64,000 nt of DNA from Psococerastis gibbosa. Its lineage: Eukaryota; Arthropoda; Insecta; Psocodea; Psocidae. The position numbers and the translations under genes were made by a program. A model generated the notes under the pieces. It was not told the origin of the DNA. It saw only the letters and a list, made by a program, of their open reading frames with translations, and ran no database searches. The stretch covers positions 19,338,855-19,402,854 of the forward strand of contig OZ020491.1 of NCBI GenBank assembly GCA_963971405.1, read 5' to 3'. Of this stretch, positions 41,201 through 51,781 are shown one piece after another; the first letter of the stretch is position 1; every line of letters starts with the position of its first letter.

Positions 41201-43852
41201 GGAACAACCAGCGCAAATCGAACCGACCGGTGGAAGAACCTAACACCGAACATCCAAGAAAAAATGGCGCCCGGAGCCCAACTGTCGTACCCTACATGGC
41301 GGAACCTGAATGGACTAAGAACGGGAGTCACAAGATGCCGTGCGAACTTGTGTAGGTGGGGACTGGCGGAGGTCTCAACTTGCGAGTGCGGACAAGTCCA
41401 GGACGACGGACACCTGGTCTGTCCGAGGCTGAGAGAAGCCGTGTCCCAGAGGGATCTTTTGGACGCCAACGACAAGGCCATCCAGGCCGCAACGTTTTGG
41501 ATCAACGTGTCCTAGGCCCGGACACGTTAAGTAAGTAGCATTTACATTTATGCGTGTAACTAGTGACCAAACCTATATCTACATACCTGCGAAAAAAACT
41601 TAACTGTCTGTTAGCCCTTATCGGGCAGGGAACCCATTAGAATTAGATAATGAGAGGGCTGACCTTGTGTGCTTATATAATTTATATATATATAATACTG
41701 CACAGATATTATTGGGTCATTCTCCTGAAAACGTACATTTTATGTCCGGACCCTTTTTATCCTTCATGTTCATAAATCTTAGTTAATTAGCTTATGACAG
41801 TTGTAAGGGTTGCCAATTTACAGCTTGCCAATCTCATTTTACCAAATAATAAAGCATCCTAAATGTTAAGCAACATTTTTAAGTCTGAATTCTAACAGCT
41901 GTCTGCGTGTCCCCATTGCGCTTTTTGAGATAAATTAAATTTTCTTAGGATTACCTTCAACTTTACAGTAAATAGGATGATTGGAAGTTGTGAAAAACCA
42001 GACAAAGTTTTAAAATTTTTATAAAATGTAAAAATTACAATACTTGTTCACTGCTAACAAAATTATGAACTAGTGTCCCGATATTCGCTCAATTCAATTT
42101 CTAACAGCCGTCCTAACGTTAAAAAATAATTTAAAAATCTGGTTTGGCGCGGGAATCAAATTGTTGTGCTGGCTGCTGTTGGAAAACTATATGGCTCCAA
42201 GTTGTAAGGGGTATTTATATTAACAAATTCCTAATTTTAGGCGTGCCGATCATAACTCAAACAACCGTCCAACTTAATTACGCTGATACCAAAAGCTTCA
42301 GGTACTCGATTTTTTGAGCTCATTGAGGTTGTTTCTAGTCATGACTACGAGGGATGTTTACAATTAGCTAGCGCCATCTTGATGGGTGCTAAATTTTTTC
42401 AAACGGGATTTCTATCTACCGTCCGTCTAACAGCCGTCCCGAAATTTTATGGACAGTTATTAGACAATCTGCTGATGTTTGATGATAAACTGTTTTAATG
42501 GTGTAAATTAGTACGGTAACTACTTACAATAGAAAGGGGACCTTTTAGCTGCCTAAATTACTTTCGACAAGACAAGTAGGCACTCGAGTATTCAGTACGC
42601 CACATTAAATTTTTTTTGGAGGGGAAGAGGAAGAGGAGGTTTCAGGGCAAACATGGCAGAAAAAGAAACAGACTCGTAAAGCAAAATTTAGATCAATTTA
42701 GATATATTTAGATCAATCACATGAAAGGAATTAAAGAATAATTGCGAATTATCACCTCGCGAGCTTCGAATGGCGCGTAAAGACGAGGAATCTATGTGGC
42801 ACTATTACTAATTTACATAAAATAGTTCGTAAATATTTTATGAAAATGGTCATACAGGAATTTTTGTAAAATACGGACCTTTTATATTCTTCATCCGAAA
42901 TAAGTGTGTGACAGCGATGTCTTTTCGAAATTCCCGCATATATTAATTTATGCATAAACGAATAACAGTCCGGGGATATCTAGCATGGATGCATGGATAC
43001 CTACCTATAACAACTCCGTCAATGTCGGTCTGACTACTGTCCGCGGCCGCCTCTCAACTGACCTTCTATTTTTATTTTATTGTGGGATTAAAGCGTGATT
43101 AAGATCAGTTGGTGATCAAAGAGGCCTCAATGAGAAGTCCCTATGTGGTTTTCAATTAAAATTACAAAAAAAAAACAACCAAAAGTGACCGTTTTCAGGA
43201 GAATGACCCTATTCGTGTATTGTGCACATTGTTAGAATGGGGTTCATTGGTGGCGTCATTTTGTAGATGGCAGCACCAGTTGCAATGATATCAAAGCGTT
43301 GATTTTTCCATAAGCCTCAATACTATTTTAAAATGATTTTTAATTACGTATTATTTTAAAGTGATATTTTTCTATAAATCATGGAGAATATATATATATA
43401 TATATATTAAATTATATGCAGCGAAATAAGGTCCAGGCATAGTAAAAATATTAAAAGAATTGATTAGATGCTAAGAGCTTAGTTTTCACATGCAAACGGC
43501 GGCCATTTAACCATTTTGAATAATATGGATATCGGTTTGTCGTCAGCGAACCTAGTGACCAAAACTGTCCCTACAGAACCTCATTGTTGAAAAAAATGAA
43601 TTAAATTGACAAATTCATTAAAAATACAGTATATCGTTAATTTGTTTATTGTTTTCAGGTGACAGACATAAAATAAGCCAATTTACTCTGCTTGGTGACC
43701 CCATCGGCACTATTGCTAGCTCCGCGCCAACGCAGCTGAGCTTTGTTTACCACGAGTCTCCGAGTGCGTTGTTGTCTATTGCAGGCAACAGTCCCCATAT
43801 CGACCTATGCACTAATTTCGATTATAGGGACCAGATCCTCACCGTTTGCTGA
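38222..43852 (+). CDS. THOC6: THO complex subunit 6 (WD40 protein)
   Basis: Encodes a 331-residue WD40 beta-propeller homologous to THOC6, a subunit of the THO/TREX complex that couples transcription and splicing to mRNA export in the nucleus. Coding exons: 38222-38346, 38621-39007, 39947-40112, 40569-40692 and 43659-43852. All joins keep phase and use GT..AG. The length is close to human THOC6 (341). Diagnostic blocks: FSPCGKYLAV near the start, LTGHEGYIHDL at the end of exon 2, SASEDGTVKFWDLRKGK in exon 3 (a textbook WD repeat), KWVGAV...WLVCGGG across exons 3-4, and a C-terminal FTNLGYR-like CTNFDYRDQILTV. Exon 1 starts 314 bp from divergent CUSTOS. Intron 2 holds two MITEs, intron 3 a GCTTTCC fragment, and the 3-kb intron 4 a LINE tail and repeat D. 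AATAAA at 43921-43926. No damage seen. Confidence 0.93.
39388..39562. mobile_element. GCAGCCC MITE family, short copy in THOC6 intron 2
   Basis: Near-perfect inverted ends CAGCAGCCTGATCGAGGCGA / TCGCCTCGATCAGGCTGCTG with a short AT-rich centre. Same terminal motif as 17306-17663 and 44941-45318. Confidence 0.75.
39622..39783. mobile_element. PIF/Harbinger-like MITE in THOC6 intron 2
   Basis: Ends GGCGGGGTTTCCGTTGACC / GGTCAATGGAAACCCCGCC; flanks TAT and TAA. Long inverted arms include CTCCATTTGCAGAATGCACA. Related to the inner module of the composite MITEs. Confidence 0.85.
40158..40475 (-). repeat. GCTTTCC repeat, internally deleted antisense copy
   Basis: Contains ATGCTTTCCAATTTATCAAT, CGTGCCAAATTTCATCAAAA and GGCATTTCGTAAGAACCACT, with large internal losses. 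Lies in THOC6 intron 3. Confidence 0.6.
41075..41520 (+). mobile_element. LINE protein C-terminal fragment in THOC6 intron 4
   Basis: A 146-codon open frame with WRNLNGLRTGVTRCRANLCR, CECGQVQDDGHLVCP (a zinc-knuckle-like ending) and AIQAATFWINV. This is typical of the C-terminus of arthropod non-LTR retrotransposon polyproteins. Same strand as THOC6, 5'-truncated. Confidence 0.75.
41600..43237. other. THOC6 intron 4, nothing recognised
   Basis: AT-rich intronic sequence. No repeat partner in the window was noticed and no supported exon. Confidence 0.4.
43238..43590 (-). repeat. dispersed repeat D, copy 2 (antisense)
   Basis: Reverse complement of 11444-11776 with few differences. The TA run is longer here (about 43391-43411). 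Ends about 70 bp before THOC6 exon 5. Confidence 0.65.
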
Positions 43853-43892
43853 CTTTTTCGGTAAGGTTATTTGACTTTTACCATGTGTTTTT

Positions 43893-43926
43893 TTTATTGC
43901 TATCATAGGTACATGGTATCAATAAA
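43893..43926. terminator. facing poly(A) signals of THOC6 (+) and the SH3 gene (-)
   Basis: TTTATT at 43893-43898 is AATAAA on the minus strand; AATAAA on the plus strand is at 43921-43926. The two genes are convergent with 3' ends that probably overlap. Confidence 0.6.
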
Positions 43927-44326
43927 ACTCTAGTGGTGAGCCGGAGTGTTTTTTTTTTTTCATTTTGGGGTACGTTTTACTTATTTGAATGTACGTAGTT
44001 AGCCTTGTGGCACAATTTTGTCCCCTACTTAGTTTTACTACGACCTTGTTCCTCAAGACATTTTTCCTTTCTTGCGGGAATTCGACCATTTTCAAAATGC
44101 GCTTTTCTTAGCTCAGCAGCAGCCCGAACATGACGATTTCGGATTAGTTAGCTCCAGAGCTATTGTAAGTCTGCAGATGTGAGCTTGCATAGATCGCCTT
44201 TTGCATACGTGCTCCTCATGTAGGTGACTATGCCGTTCTGTTTTACTTGGTGGTGGTGGGGTAGGGTCCTTATAGGCTGACTGCGACCCCTTAACTGACG
44301 GTCAGCAGCGCACTTCGCCCCGGATG

Positions 44327-47300
44327 CTATAAAAAGCCGTGGCCCGCAACTACAGCAGGTATAAAGCCTTCTTTTCCGTCGCGGTCTCGAACCCAGAACC
44401 AGTCCCGCAGGTGTGAGCTAACCAGGCTGACTACGTCGCCCTTACTGACACTGAGGGAACTCCGTCCCGGGCTTTTATAGTCGGAGCTGATGACTAGCAG
44501 TGTGTGCCGGGTGGGCGATTTTCGAGATGCTCGAAGGTAGAGACCGTCTACACTTCTTTCGCCGCTGTCTCGCCTTACTCTGAAAAGTAGAACAAAATTA
44601 ATGCGGAAAGTGTTTTTGCCTCCCTTTCTTGGACTCGGCGTACAGCAGAAGCAATTTGGCCAATATAAATGATGTTTATGCCACTGCAGGTATAGCACCA
44701 TCGGAAAGGAATAACTTGCCTGCGGAAAAATTATTAAAACCATTTAAATGCGGTATTAAAACTAACCGGCTTCAACTGTATTTCATGTTAGGGCCAAAAG
44801 AGCCCCGAAAAAAATGCTCCACCTATGTCTAGCATATGCAACAATGGACAGTAATTAGTTTCTGATCACAAACTATCATATTTGTAATTTAATTCTTATT
44901 CCGCCTTAATTCCTGTAAGACAATTTATATTCATTTAATAGCCCGACCATGGCGGGCGATTTGGGATTATTGTAATATCGGGGTTTATTCAATTGTTTTA
45001 AACAAATGAGTGGAAAAAGGCACGGGAGATTCGAATTGATAAATTAATATTTTTGGTGAGTAATTAATTTTTTCTCCCTCAGCTGATGATGACACATTAA
45101 TTAAAATTCTTATTATATTTTAAAATTCTACCTGTACATTTTAATGTTTATTAGTATTTCCTTCAATTATTAAACAATGCAACCATTCTCTTGTGTTCTA
45201 ATAATTTATTAATTTTAATTTCCCCGCATATTTTAACGCCGCCACATGACAACTTACTACTTCGGTATTAAAAAAAGGGTATTATAATAATCCCAAATTG
45301 CCATGATCGGGGTGCAGATAGAAGTCATGAACTCCGTGGCCCCTCCACCTTAAAATTTCTAGCGCCGCCACTGGAAGGAGGGCCAAAAGAAGAACTTCAA
45401 AATAAATGACGAAGTGTACAATCCGCGTACGGCCCTGAATGAGATCGATGTCGCGCTGTGGTAGTGGGAACACGCGCTTGGCCTGAGTTGAACTAGCTGC
45501 AATAACCCCGGGTTCACCAGTCTCCCATGTGGTCTAGTGGCTAGGATAGCTGGCTTTCACCCAGCAGGCCCGGGTTCGATTCCCGGCATGGGAAATTTTT
45601 TTTTTGATTTTGTATTAGTTTTCTGTTTTATTTATGTAATTTATTAACTTACCCGTTTCTGTATAAGTTAGTCCGTAGGTAAATAAAACAGAACGTATAC
45701 CACACCATTTTTATAACGAATTGTTTTTTAGTTTGGCTCTTCGACTATGCAAGAGAAACCAGAAAAACTAAAAAGAAGTTTTGAATAATTTTTGCTTTCC
45801 TATTTAAATATGCGCTAATACAGGGAAAGCTGTGTGATGGTCGAAATGATCGATATAAAGGTTGCAACGGATTTACACGTTTTGATGTCCCACGAACCAA
45901 AAACCGTTTTTTTTTTTTTTTTTTTTTACAAAAGTTGATCTATCTGTCTGTCGGTCGGTCGGTCGGTAACTCTATTTGAGGCCAAACTACTCTATAGAAT
46001 TTGAGGAAATTCGGCATATAGGTATATACAGTATGTAGGTTCACACAAATATTGTCCAGGCTTAATTTGTAATATTTTGGATTTTTATCGTTTATTTTAT
46101 ACCTACCAAAAAACTACTAAAAAAATGTCTCCAAAACGTCTCCGAGGATTTCTTTTAAATTCACATACATATATTGTAGTATACTCATTAATTCTTGGTT
46201 CGTGCCGCAAAAAAATAAATTTTACTTATGTTTTAGGTACTGAATAGACTATAGAGTAACTTAGCAGAACATAGTGCTTTCCAAAGGTTTTGGCTTTAAA
46301 GAAAATATAACTTTTGGATGATATAATGGATAATCCAAACCCCAATGTATTGCATACTATTATTATAATTCTTCTTCTTCCCCCTTAGTGTCGCGTGCAC
46401 AGCGTTGGGGGGGGGGGGGGGGTCGCCTCGAACCCATTTCCTGAACTTGCCCGGTCGGACGTTAACAACTTGAGCTCGGCCATTGTTTTCTCTCATGCTC
46501 CGGCGAGTTGTACAATCCTTTCCTCAAGAGTTGTCCTTGGTCTGCCGATGGGTCTTCTTCCTTGCGGCCTTACTTCCGCCAACCTCCGGGTGATCCTGTT
46601 CTCGTCCATCCTTTGGACGTAGCCGAACCATTGTAACTGCTTGTTCTCCATTCTTTTCTCTATGGAATCCACTTGCAGGTCTTATATACTATATAATTTA
46701 TTATACTATTATTATTGTGCAGTATTATACAATATTATTGGCCTGCCCGTTCTATACTAGAACATTGTCCCATGGAGCAATCCAGTGCTTTGGGATAGGG
46801 AAAATCTATAGGCAGCCGATATTTAACTACGCGACCGGGAACGGTGCCATTACTAACTGATAAAAAATAGGAAAGCTTGTTCGGGTTCACTCATACCAGT
46901 TCTTTAATAAAGACATAGAAATTATGTTTACCTTACCTCCGGCGGTTGGTAGCTGGCCTCACTCCACACTCTGACTTGGTGCCATCGCGCATTTTCTCAG
47001 TGTCAGTGCGGTTCCCAGATGGCCGGGGGAATATGTCTGTCTGCGTGTCCCAGCAGGGCTGAGGCCGAGAAGGAGGGGGGAGGATGCCCAGGGGCAGGCA
47101 GCAGGCATATGGGACGTAGCCTTCTTCGCCGTGGGGAGTTTGAGCGTACAGCCACGCCCTGTTTTTTAGAACTCCATTTACCACCATACCCAGAGGTAGG
47201 GAAACCTGCAAGGCAATTTAATTTGATAAATCACAACATTTTGTCAAGACATGTAGAGTAGTGGTACTGACCCCGACTTTCACCCAATAGGTTGTTGCAA

Positions 47301-50300
47301 GGCCGTAGCCAAGGGGGGCATGTAAAGCAGGCGGTCCCGGGCGTTCCTAGTTGAGTGTAAGAGCGGGCTTTATAACCCTAACTCCGCTAGGTTGCGCTTA
47401 GTAATAGAACAAAAAAGTCATTATTTATTTATTTAGTGCAAGGACTATTGATTTTACACAAAAGGTTATGGGTTCTAGTCCCCCAATTGCTTTGTTTTCA
47501 GGCCGTCCTTCTGAACGCATGCATGTAGGTAGGTTCTTCCATGGAGTTCTTTGGCGGGGTTTCCACCGACCTCTCATTGCAGAATGCACATACGTTGACG
47601 TGGTAACAGACATTCAAGACTTAGGCGGGGTTTCCACCGACCTCTCATTGCAGAATGCAAATGACTTTGACGGAAATTTGAATTTTTCTTTTTATAGAAA
47701 TCTATTAAAATGTTTGTACTTAACATATCCCATGACGCCATTTTTTAATTTTAGTTTTTGTTTGTGATTTTACTTTATGATCATTGATCAATTTTAACTA
47801 TGGCATAGAGTAAAACAAAAATTTTCGTCAATGTCATTTGCATTCTGCAATGAGAGGTCGGTGGAAACCCCGCCTTCATTAATGATATCTGCTACCACGT
47901 CAATGTCATTTGCATTCTGCAATGAGAGGTCTGTGCAGGCTCGTAACTTGGATTTTATTCGGGGAAGGCTACGATCCTATAGTATTTAATGAAATGTCGT
48001 ACGTCTGGAAAGTTCAATTTTATAAATAAATAAATAAATAAGGACTTTTTATTGTTTCTATTACTAAGCTAACCTAGCGGAGTTAGGGCTATAAAGCCCT
48101 CTCTTACACTCAACTAGGAAGGCCCGGGACCGCCTGCTTTACATGCCCTCCGAAGCATGGCCAGAAAATGTAGCCAGTGTGGGACTCGAACCAACAACCT
48201 TTCGGGTGAAATTCAGAGTCCGTACCACTACGATACATACATTTTATGAGCGAGTCTTTACACGCCATGCGATCGGAGACGTGTTGTAACTCAACACGGG
48301 TACTAACCTACAGAGGCGACTGAAGAGTTCAATCGGATACATTCATTTAAATTGTTTGTATGCGATTAATCTTAAAAAAAATATATATATATATATAGTG
48401 CAAAAGCCCCCCCCCCCCTGGTTACGGGCCTGCTGCTGTAGAGGAACTAGTCGTATGCCTGTAGGAGGTTGATTTTCCAGTGAAAAACGTTAATGATGTT
48501 TTTTATCATGGGTATTTCATGGTTATTTATTCTTCTTATGTCACCTTTAATTGGCCTATTGATATAGGCTCATAATAAAGCCTCATAAGTTGATCTCTTA
48601 TAAAATGTTGTTGGCAGGTTGGGATAGTTCCAGAGCCTGATTTCGGGGAGGGGGGTGGGGTGAAAGTAATTGTTCTGATGTGAGTTCTCAGTCCCCCTTT
48701 CCTAAAATTGTAATATACTTTGCAGGGTGTTCATCTGTCCCACTCTTCTATAATTATTAAGGGGTAATATACACTTGATATTTAGGCTGGTAGTTTTTAG
48801 GCAATACATTTTTGTCTATCTTTAATTAAAAATGCGCAATATTTTGGAATAAGAAATAGCTCTAATTCTCCCACCAAGACAAGGCTTTGAAAGCGCCAGT
48901 GTCGTATCTCTGACCTCCGTATGGGCTAAGGCGCAGGACAATCGAACCCATGTATCTGGATCAATTGAGACTGGACCCTCTTCAGATATTTGGAGTTTTC
49001 CAAAACAGTAAACGGTAGTAATTTTATTACTTACCTCAGTCTGAGGCCCTCCAATTTGGGTTTGGTATAAAACACAGGGTCTCGAAAGAACCATTGGGAT
49101 GTTCCCTGGGCAGTCCATCGAGGCTCGGCTTAAAAACTCATCGACATCTTGGATTTGGTAGCCAAATCTGAAATAAAGTGATAATCATTTGTATAGTAAC
49201 ATTCAGCTGTAGAAATTAGCTTAGAAATTTGCAGCAACAATAAGAAAATCAAAAGACAATTGCAAGTATTTTTCAATACCGGTGTCAACTATTTTGTTCG
49301 CGTTGCTATTTGTTCCGTTTTTCCGGCTCTAATTTGAATTTGTTATGTTGACGCACCTGTTTGAAGTTTTGGCCTCAGTGCGACATCTTGGCCGTCTAAC
49401 TCGTCTTCGTCTCGCTGGGCGCGCCGTTGACGACGAGCTACAGGGGGACACACTACGGGAAATCTCCCTGTTTGTGTTGATTTGTTTCCGAAGGGGTTGC
49501 ACAGCTTGCTGACTGCAATAAATGCAAAAACAGATGTTTAAGGTCGTTACCCAATATTTTTTGCGCTAAGTTGACGCTATACGCGAATTTGGCAGTTTTA
49601 AAAAGCACTTTGACACCAAGGAAGATGTTATTTTTAAAATTTAGGTACCCTCTACAAAACAACTTTTGTATACTTTCTGAATTGTGTCAAGACTTAAGGG
49701 GCCTTCATTTAGGCCTACCTAATTATATTATGCTTATGGCATTTCGATTGGGCAAAGTAAGTGGTCCTAAGCGTATGATATCGTGCCCTACATAAGAGCC
49801 CATTTATTAAAAAAACTATTTTTCGAGCTACGAAAGCCCAAAATAAGCTAGCTGCTTGCTTATTTACATAGGGTGAAGTTTCTTTTTAAGATAATTCTAA
49901 CAGACTCTTGAAAAGGGAGCACTGCCTTCTTATTATGTATTTGTCGCTCACAAAAAATCGCTTTGTATAAGACTGTATAGACTCTTAAACTCGTAAAATA
50001 GCGGCTCCCATCTTACATCGGTACACAATGATGAATTCTCGCAGTCGCGATTAGCCGACGTCTTTTATATCATTGTAGGGCTTGATAAATGGTTGGTGCA
50101 AACCCACAGGGTCTATTTCAGAAGATTTCTATGATCTGGCGTGTCTAGGAGAAAACTGTGCTCTTTCGTGCGGTCGCCTTCCTCGCCTTCAAGCCAGCTT
50201 CCGAAATTGTCGAAAAATCGACAAGAACTCTTCTGCTAGCAATATGGCTACAATGGAAAAGACGTCGGCATATCGCTACTGCGAGAATCGTCCATGTGTA

Positions 50301-51017
50301 CCGGTGTAAGATGGGAGCTCCTATTTTAGGCGCGAAAAAATTCCATAAGAGGCGACTTTTTTGAGCGACAATTACCGTACATAATATAAACTTGTTATTC
50401 AGTGCTTACATAATAAGAAGGCAGTGCTCCCTTTTCGAGAGTCTGTTAGAATTATCTTAAAAAGAAACTTCATCCTATGTAAATAAGCAAGCAGCTAGCT
50501 TATCTTGGGTTTTCATCGCTCGAAAAATAGTTTTTTTTTTTTTTTTAATAAATGTGCGACTGCATCGTCCTTGTGTACCCGGTCTAACCCCGAAACCATT
50601 ATCAAGCATTCATTGTCCATTGCCTGCTGCCGATTCAGCTGTCATTTAGCTAAAGCGTAAGCATCTATGTAACGTTTAAAAATTTTCTAAGCACCAACCT
50701 AGCTCGGAGAATCTGCTTATTGTTGGGGATAAGTCCAATATCATTTTTTAGGGCCCACGTCAACGAAATCTTTGGCTTGTTCCATAGTGCAGAAGACTTT
50801 TGTCCCATTTCTGTCTGCTTAGTCTGCCAAATGGTTTCAGGGAGCTCAATCTGGTTGTTGTGAAGCGGCTGGTCTTCTTGGTGTGTTGTTTCTAGCGGTC
50901 TATCTGCTGTGTGGCTAACTACAATGTCCGGCGGTGTGGATACTTCTTCTCCCGATTCCTCACCTTCGCTTTCTTCCGATGATTCATTCTGTCGGTTTAG
51001 TTTAGGGCCGAGATCTC
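44327..51017 (-). CDS. two-SH3-domain adaptor protein, 3' portion (N-terminus not found)
   Basis: Four minus-strand exons join in consistent phase: 51017-50699, 49167-49035, 47205-46937 and 44579-44327. All have AG acceptors; donors are GTAAGT, GTAAGG and a weak GTTGGT after the first. Together they code for 323 residues plus stop. The first exon is acidic and Ser/Glu-rich (ESSEESEGEESGEE). The second reads FGYQIQDVDEFL and starts an SH3 fold (CVLYQTQIGG) completed in the third (SLPLGMVVNGV, WLYAQTPHGEEGYVPY). The last exon holds a clearer SH3: SLSVSKGDVVSLV, DWFWVRDRDGKEGFIP, ending GHGFL-stop. SH3 domains bind proline-rich ligands, so a cytoplasmic adaptor is likely. I do not recognise the orthologue; it shares general features with Dlish/vamana-type multi-SH3 proteins but that is only a guess. 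5' exons were not located. Confidence 0.75.
44941..45318. mobile_element. GCAGCCC MITE family, copy 2
   Basis: Terminal inverted repeats around GCGATTTGGGATTATTGTAA and its partner ATAATCCCAAATTGCCATGA. The interior matches 17306-17663. Lies in the last intron of the SH3 gene. Confidence 0.7.
45523..45594 (+). tRNA. tRNA-Glu (TTC anticodon)
   Basis: A 72-nt cloverleaf without CCA. Acceptor TCCCATG/CATGGGA pairs perfectly with discriminator A. D arm is GTCTAGTGGCTAGGAT, anticodon stem GCTGG/CCAGC with loop CTTTCAC (anticodon TTC), and T arm CCGGG-TTCGATT-CCCGG. Internal A and B boxes are intact and a T11-plus pol III terminator follows at 45597. All conserved positions look right, so it is probably functional. 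It sits antisense in an intron of the SH3 gene. Confidence 0.95.
45798..46300 (+). repeat. GCTTTCC repeat, diverged copy (5' part)
   Basis: Starts GCTTTCCTATTTAAATATG and keeps GGATTTACACGTTTTGATGT and a TCTG/TCGG run, then diverges. A matching tail module (AATAGGAAAGCTTGTTCGGG) is at 46860-46915. The LINE fragment and other sequence lie between. Confidence 0.6.
46440..46665 (-). mobile_element. LINE reverse transcriptase C-terminal fragment
   Basis: On the minus strand reads LQWFGYVQRMDENRITRRL then EVRPQGRRPIGRPRTTLEER, the common end of endonuclease/reverse-transcriptase LINE proteins. A G run of about 16 precedes it at 46407-46422. Confidence 0.7.
47243..47442 (+). mobile_element. SINE-A, rearranged copy
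   Basis: Head GACATGTAGAGTAGTGGTAC, then the B-box region is replaced by unrelated sequence (about 47300-47318). The GGCGGTCCCGGGCG body and ATTT tail are intact. Confidence 0.65.
47553..47936. mobile_element. composite MITE, outer right end lost
   Basis: Outer left arm GGCGGGGTTTCCACCGACC with CTCTCATTGCAG, the core TTGACGTGGTAACAGACATT, then TTA and an intact inner element 47624-47874 (ends GGCGGGGTTTCCACCGACC / GGTCGGTGGAAACCCCGCC). The outer right arm breaks off at about 47936. Confidence 0.8.
48022..48238 (-). mobile_element. SINE-A, antisense copy
   Basis: Complete minus-strand copy with AAATAAAT tail at 48022-48036, GGCGGTCCCGGGCC and B box GGTTCGAGTCC near 48195-48185. Directly abuts a SINE-B. 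Confidence 0.75.
48243..48392 (+). mobile_element. SINE-B copy
   Basis: Lacks the first bases of the head; reads GCGAGTCTTTACACGCCATG, GATCGGAGACGTGTTGTAAC, and TTGTTTGTATGCGATTAATC followed by an A/TA-rich end. Confidence 0.7.
49785..50588. mobile_element. large fold-back element with roughly 290-bp arms
   Basis: Left arm (about 49800-50076) and right arm (50228-50580) are inverted copies sharing AAGCTAGCTGCTTGCTTATT, GGGAGCACTGCCTTCTTATT and CGGCTCCCATCTTACA/TGTAAGATGGGAGCTCC. The right terminus is GTCCTTGTGTACCCGGTC. The non-repeated centre encodes an arginine-rich KRRRHIATARI-type stretch reminiscent of the N-terminus of Harbinger transposases, which suggests a derivative of such an element. 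Lies in the SH3 gene between two exons. Confidence 0.65.
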
Positions 51018-51139
51018 CTGAAATAGAAAGTCCAAGGTCATGAACAACATATAGCTGGTTGGATTTGGAAGGTAGGTGGTTTGTTTCCTGGAAAGCTTGG
51101 CCATTGGTTGCTGGCAATGTATTTTATTGTATCGTGGAA

Positions 51140-51555
51140 GTCCCATCATTGAGTTATCCCAAGATAAAGAAAATGTTTTCGAGGTATGAATTTTGTGGTA
51201 GGTGTAAAATTTCATCCAAATCCCCTGAGTACTTTGTCCGCAAATCTACGAGCAAATCGACATTTAGTAAAAAAACCTTTTTTTGGCTCCTGGGACCTGT
51301 AAAGTCACTGAAATTCGATGGCCAGGTGGTAACGTGCTTGCACTTGTGCGAGTCTTTACACGCCATGCGATCGGAGACGTATCGTAACTCAACACGGGTA
51401 CTAACCTACAGAGGCGACTGAAGAGGTCAATCGGATACATTCATTTAAATTGTTTGTATGCGATTAATCTTTAATAAAAAAATAAAATAAAATAAAAAAT
51501 AATAAAAAACATCACAAAGCTTTCCTTATACTACATATAAATAGGAAAGCAAAAA
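51140..51555 (-). repeat. GCTTTCC repeat with a SINE-B inserted
   Basis: Antisense copy: CGAGGTATGAATTTTGTGG, AAATTTCATCCAAATC and CTCCTGGGACCTGTAAAGT, then a SINE-B insertion at 51318-51496, then the end AAGCTTTCCTTATACTAC ... AATAGGAAAGC at 51555. Confidence 0.7.
51318..51496 (+). mobile_element. SINE-B nested in a GCTTTCC repeat
   Basis: Full copy from GATGGCCAGGTGGTAACGTG to TATGCGATTAATC plus an AAAATAAAATAAAATAAA tail. Its insertion dates the host repeat as older. Confidence 0.75.
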
Positions 51556-51591
51556 AAGGGTTGTTATGACATTAGATCTGCCTAAGCAAAT

Positions 51592-51781
51592 CCTTTAACT
51601 TGGGTTGTATTTTCTACAGATTTGAAGCCTTTGTTGGACCGACTGAAATCAATAGACTAATAGTAGATGATGTAAATTAGTATGCCTTTAACTTGGGTTG
51701 TATTTTCTACAGATTTGAAGCCTTTGTTGGACCGACTGAAATCAATAGTAGACTAATAGTAGATGAAGTAAATTAGTATGC
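51592..51781 (+). repeat. 93-bp tandem duplication with an exon-like segment
   Basis: Two nearly identical units start with CCTTTAACTTGGGTTG at 51592 and 51685. Each contains a good splice acceptor TTGTATTTTCTACAG followed by a short open stretch (DLKPLLDRLKSI) ending in a stop. They differ by a 3-bp and a 1-bp change. Confidence 0.7.

Noticed and set aside
41071-41505. 144-codon minus-strand frame in THOC6 intron 4
   Set aside because: Antisense shadow of the LINE C-terminal frame, which carries the recognisable zinc-knuckle ending.
46395-46622. Plus-strand frame after the G run
   Set aside because: Antisense of a LINE reverse transcriptase tail on the minus strand.
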